64,000 nt of DNA from CALNZV01 sp942491115 (GTDB lineage: Bacteria > Desulfobacterota > Desulfobacteria > Desulfobacterales > UBA5852): contig CALNZV010000004.1 of the NCBI GenBank assembly GCA_942491115.1, positions 62,001 to 126,000 on the forward strand. The letters are read 5' to 3'. Below are positions 61,709 to 64,000 of this stretch, one piece after another. The notes under the pieces are model-generated. The model was not told the origin of the DNA. It made no database searches and worked only from the letters and a program-made list of their open reading frames with translations. The position numbers were made by a program, and so were the translations under genes. Positions within the stretch are counted from its first letter, which is position 1, and the number at the start of each line of letters is the position of its first letter.

Positions 61709-62409
61709 GGCATCTCTTCCGAGAGCGCGAGGTCCACGGCCTTTATCCCATGGAGGGTCGTCGTGTCGTAGAGGGGGACGGCCGTATCTTCCTGGCGGAC
61801 CAGGAGAGCGATTTCGGTGCAGCCCAGAACCACCGCTTCAGCCCCAGTTGCCGCCAGGGTGTCGATAACGGTAAGGTATCGGTCCCTCGAGGCATCCAGG
61901 ATCCTCCCCATGCAGAGCTCCTCGAAGATGATTCGGTGGATCTCCCCTTGATCCTCCGAGGGCGGCACCGCCACGTCGATACCGTATTTTTCGGAGAGCC
62001 GTCCCCTGAAGAAGTGCTCCTCCATCGTGAAGCGGGTGCCAAGAAGGCCCACCCGATGGATACCATCGGCGGCAAGGGCCTCGGCGGCGGCATCGGCGAT
62101 ATGGAGTAGAGGAATCCGAACGGATGCTTCGATAGCTGGAGCGATGTGGTGGATGGTGTTGGTGCAGATCAGAAAGAAATCGGAGCCGCCGGCCTCCACC
62201 TTGCGGGCGGCATCGGTTAGGATGGTTTCGATCCTGCCCCAGTCCCCCCGGCACATCAGGGCCTCGATCTCGGCGAACGCCACGCTGTAGAGGCAGATTT
62301 TGGCGGAATGCAGTCCCCCGAGCCGCCGCCTCACTTCTTCATTTAAAATACGGTAGTAACTTGCCGTCGACTCCCAACTCATGCCGCCGAGCAATCCGAT
62401 GGTTTTCAT
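61705..62409 (-). CDS. aspartate/glutamate racemase family protein
   Basis: 234 residues. It begins MKTIGLLGGMSWESTASYYR, typical of YgeA-like broad-spectrum racemases. The two catalytic cysteines are in LICTNTIHH (near residue 82) and VLGCTEIALL (near 194). It interconverts L and D forms of an amino acid without PLP; the actual amino acid is unknown. ATG 62409 starts the conserved fold; the frame is open to 62463. It is divergent from the MocR regulator and shares an operon with azlC-azlD. Confidence 0.92.
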   Translation of the reverse strand: MKTIGLLGGMSWESTASYYRILNEEVRRRLGGLHSAKICLYSVAFAEIEALMCRGDWGRIETILTDAARKVEAGGSDFFLICTNTIHHIAPAIEASVRIPLLHIADAAAEALAADGIHRVGLLGTRFTMEEHFFRGRLSEKYGIDVAVPPSEDQGEIHRIIFEELCMGRILDASRDRYLTVIDTLAATGAEAVVLGCTEIALLVRQEDTAVPLYDTTTLHGIKAVDLALSEEMP

Positions 62410-62566
62410 CTCGGAAAACCTCCCATCCGGCTGCGGGCAGAGCGCCCCCCTGCAGGAGCGCACCGCCTTGAATCCCTTGGTGTTGACAAATCGTTTACCA
62501 CAGGCGTAGGGGAGTATAACAGATACAGATAATCAATAATACCACCATAACAGAAACGGTTTGCCC

Positions 62567-64000
62567 ATGCCCCAACCGGTAGCCGCCTATCGCTACGTCC
62601 GACTGGCCGACGAACTCGAAAGGCAGATCAAGGATGGTGTTTTCAGGGCGGGGGAGAAGCTTCCCTCCATACGGAAACTGATCGCTGCCACAGGCCTCAG
62701 CCTGACCACCGTCTACCAGGCCTTCGTCGAACTCGAAGGGCGAGGTTTGGTGGAACCCCGCCAGAAGTCGGGGTATTTCGTCAAGCCGGTGCTGCAGCGG
62801 CTCCTGCCGCCCCCCCAGCTCAAACCCCACCGCGCCGTGCCCCGTCGGGTGAGTGTCAACACCCTTGCACGGTCGGTCATCGAGGCCATGGGCGACCCCG
62901 GGATGCTTCGCTTGGGGGGCACCGTGACGGCACCGGAGCTGCTGCCGACGCGACAGCTAAGCGCCATCATCCGATCCATTTCGGCCACTCGGATGACGCA
63001 GTTTCTGACCACTTACGAAAGCCCGGTGGGACACCTGTCCCTCAGGCGGGAGGTCGCCAAGCGCTCCATCGAGATGGGTCATCGGATCGACACCGAGGAT
63101 ATCGTCATCACCAGCGGCTGCATCGAGGCGGTGGGGTTCTGCCTCAGGGCCGTCGCCCGCCCCGGTGACACGGTGGCCGTTGAATCGCCCACCTATCCCT
63201 GGTTCCTGCAGTTGTTGGAGGATCTCAATCTTTACGCGCTGGAGGTGTCGACCGATCCGGCTACCGGTGTGGATCTCGATTCCCTGAAAAAGGCCGTGGA
63301 GGGAAACGACGTCAACGCCTGTCTACTGGTGCCGAATTTTCACAATCCCTTGGGATGCCTCATGCCGGACTCCAAGAAGGCCTCCCTGGTCGCTTACCTC
63401 AACGGGAGGAGGATCCCCATCATCGAGGATGACATCCACGGGGATCTCTTCTTTGGCAGGGTGCGGCCCACCACTCTCAAGTCCTATGATCGCCGTGGTC
63501 TCGTTCTCACCTGTTCCTCTTTTTCAAAAACCCTGTCGCCGGGGTTGCGGGTCGGATGGGCCCTGCCCGGCCGCTATGCCGATGCGGTGAAGCGGTTGAA
63601 GATGAACGCCACCATTTCGTCGCCGACCCTGAACCAATTCGTCATCGGCCAATTCCTCAAGAGCGGCGGCTACGACCGGCATCTCCGGCGGCTTCGCTCG
63701 GCCCTCAAAAACCAAGCCAGCAACATGTCCCTGTCCGTGGCCAGGCATTTCCCGGAAGGCACCCGGATTACCGCCCCGGACGGGGGCCTTACCCTCTGGG
63801 TGGAACTTCAGCCGAAAGTGGACGGGCTCGACGTCTTCAAGGCCGCTCTGGGGGCCGGAATCGCCGTCCTTCCCGGTTCCATGTGTTCGGGATCCAGCCG
63901 CTACCGACACTTCATCCGCCTGAGCTGCGGCCTGCCCTGGAGCAACGCCGTGGAGCGCGGCATCGAGACCCTGGGGGCCATCGTCGACCGATTGGGCAAG
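62567..64000 (+). CDS. MocR/PdxR-type GntR regulator with aminotransferase domain (cut by window edge)
   Basis: An open frame of 478 codons reaching the window end without a stop. Residues 1-75 form a GntR winged helix (RQIKDGVFRAGEKLPSIRKL, then TTVYQAFVELEGRGLVE). The rest is a fold-type I aminotransferase domain with VPNFHNPLG, IIEDDIHGDLFF and the PLP lysine in SFSKTLSPGLRVGW near residue 320. Such regulators sense PLP or amino acids and often control a divergent operon; here that is the racemase-azlC-azlD set. Confidence 0.93.
   Translation, partial: MPQPVAAYRYVRLADELERQIKDGVFRAGEKLPSIRKLIAATGLSLTTVYQAFVELEGRGLVEPRQKSGYFVKPVLQRLLPPPQLKPHRAVPRRVSVNTLARSVIEAMGDPGMLRLGGTVTAPELLPTRQLSAIIRSISATRMTQFLTTYESPVGHLSLRREVAKRSIEMGHRIDTEDIVITSGCIEAVGFCLRAVARPGDTVAVESPTYPWFLQLLEDLNLYALEVSTDPATGVDLDSLKKAVEGNDVNACLLVPNFHNPLGCLMPDSKKASLVAYLNGRRIPIIEDDIHGDLFFGRVRPTTLKSYDRRGLVLTCSSFSKTLSPGLRVGWALPGRYADAVKRLKMNATISSPTLNQFVIGQFLKSGGYDRHLRRLRSALKNQASNMSLSVARHFPEGTRITAPDGGLTLWVELQPKVDGLDVFKAALGAGIAVLPGSMCSGSSRYRHFIRLSCGLPWSNAVERGIETLGAIVDRLGK

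Noticed and set aside
1..64000. CRISPR arrays, rRNA and tRNA genes
   Set aside because: No regularly spaced repeats, and no rRNA or tRNA signatures were found by eye in the intergenic regions.

Overview
The window looks like a chromosomal stretch of a GC-rich Gram-negative bacterium, most likely a member of the Desulfobacterota (Desulfobacterales or Desulfosarcina-like). This is an inference. It rests on the gene content (CcsA-HemA haem cluster, CBS-ACT regulator, ADP-forming acyl-CoA synthetase, CoA-disulfide reductase/rhodanese fusion, zinc-ribbon proteins, AzlCD) and on the ffh-rpsP-khpA-rimM-trmD-rplS-rnhB-yraN-rsmI order. No rRNA, tRNA or CRISPR array was seen. Both window edges cut real genes: an M16 peptidase tail on the left and a MocR-type regulator on the right.

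1-20 kb: M16 tail, dut and an MBL hydrolase; a tandem-PilZ protein next to an HD-GYP phosphodiesterase (c-di-GMP signalling); a leftward block of an enolase-superfamily enzyme, a DUF3783-like protein, a DJ-1 protein, a CBS-CBS-ACT protein, an MFS transporter and a lone ParM-like actin ATPase; an aldo/keto reductase; a hybrid histidine kinase broken by about five phase changes; an enoyl-CoA hydratase; a class IV aminotransferase; thioredoxin reductase; a cysteine-rich miniprotein ending in a 20-bp perfect hairpin; a 64-residue two-helix membrane protein; and an HtpX-GNAT-PilZ operon.

20-37 kb: a five-S1-domain protein, a cysteine-cluster protein, an amidohydrolase, TrmL and ClpB; a 600-bp gap with a terminator and doubtful small ORFs; DHH phosphoesterase and MBL hydrolase with overlapping ends; and the haem genes (precorrin-2 dehydrogenase, CcsA, HemA). 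An IS110/IS1111-type element lies directly behind hemA. Then come nth, a PP-loop thiolase-like enzyme and rlmN.

37-47 kb: the translation island from ffh to rsmI, then an ADP-forming acyl-CoA synthetase, a phosphopantetheinyl transferase and a zinc-ribbon protein.

47-64 kb: accessory metabolism: an AMP-binding ligase with an atypical phosphate loop, a beta-CASP MBL protein, a MarR regulator, an orphan periplasmic binding protein, the CoA-disulfide reductase/rhodanese fusion behind a palindromic operator-like site, and a SLOG-like protein whose promoter runs straight into a hairpin plus T8. These are followed by a UroD-family methyltransferase, a beta-hydroxyacid dehydrogenase, an SLC13 permease with four RCK_C domains, and an azlD-azlC-racemase operon divergent from the MocR regulator.

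The observations most worth following up are the SLOG leader (promoter, hairpin and U-run within 70 bp), the IS1111-like element with a ribosome-site-sequestering leader and a noncoding 3' end, the palindrome at the persulfide-reductase promoter, the MocR/racemase/AzlCD module, the lone ParM-like gene, and the cysteine-rich miniprotein next to trxB. No complete new system can be proven from this sequence alone.
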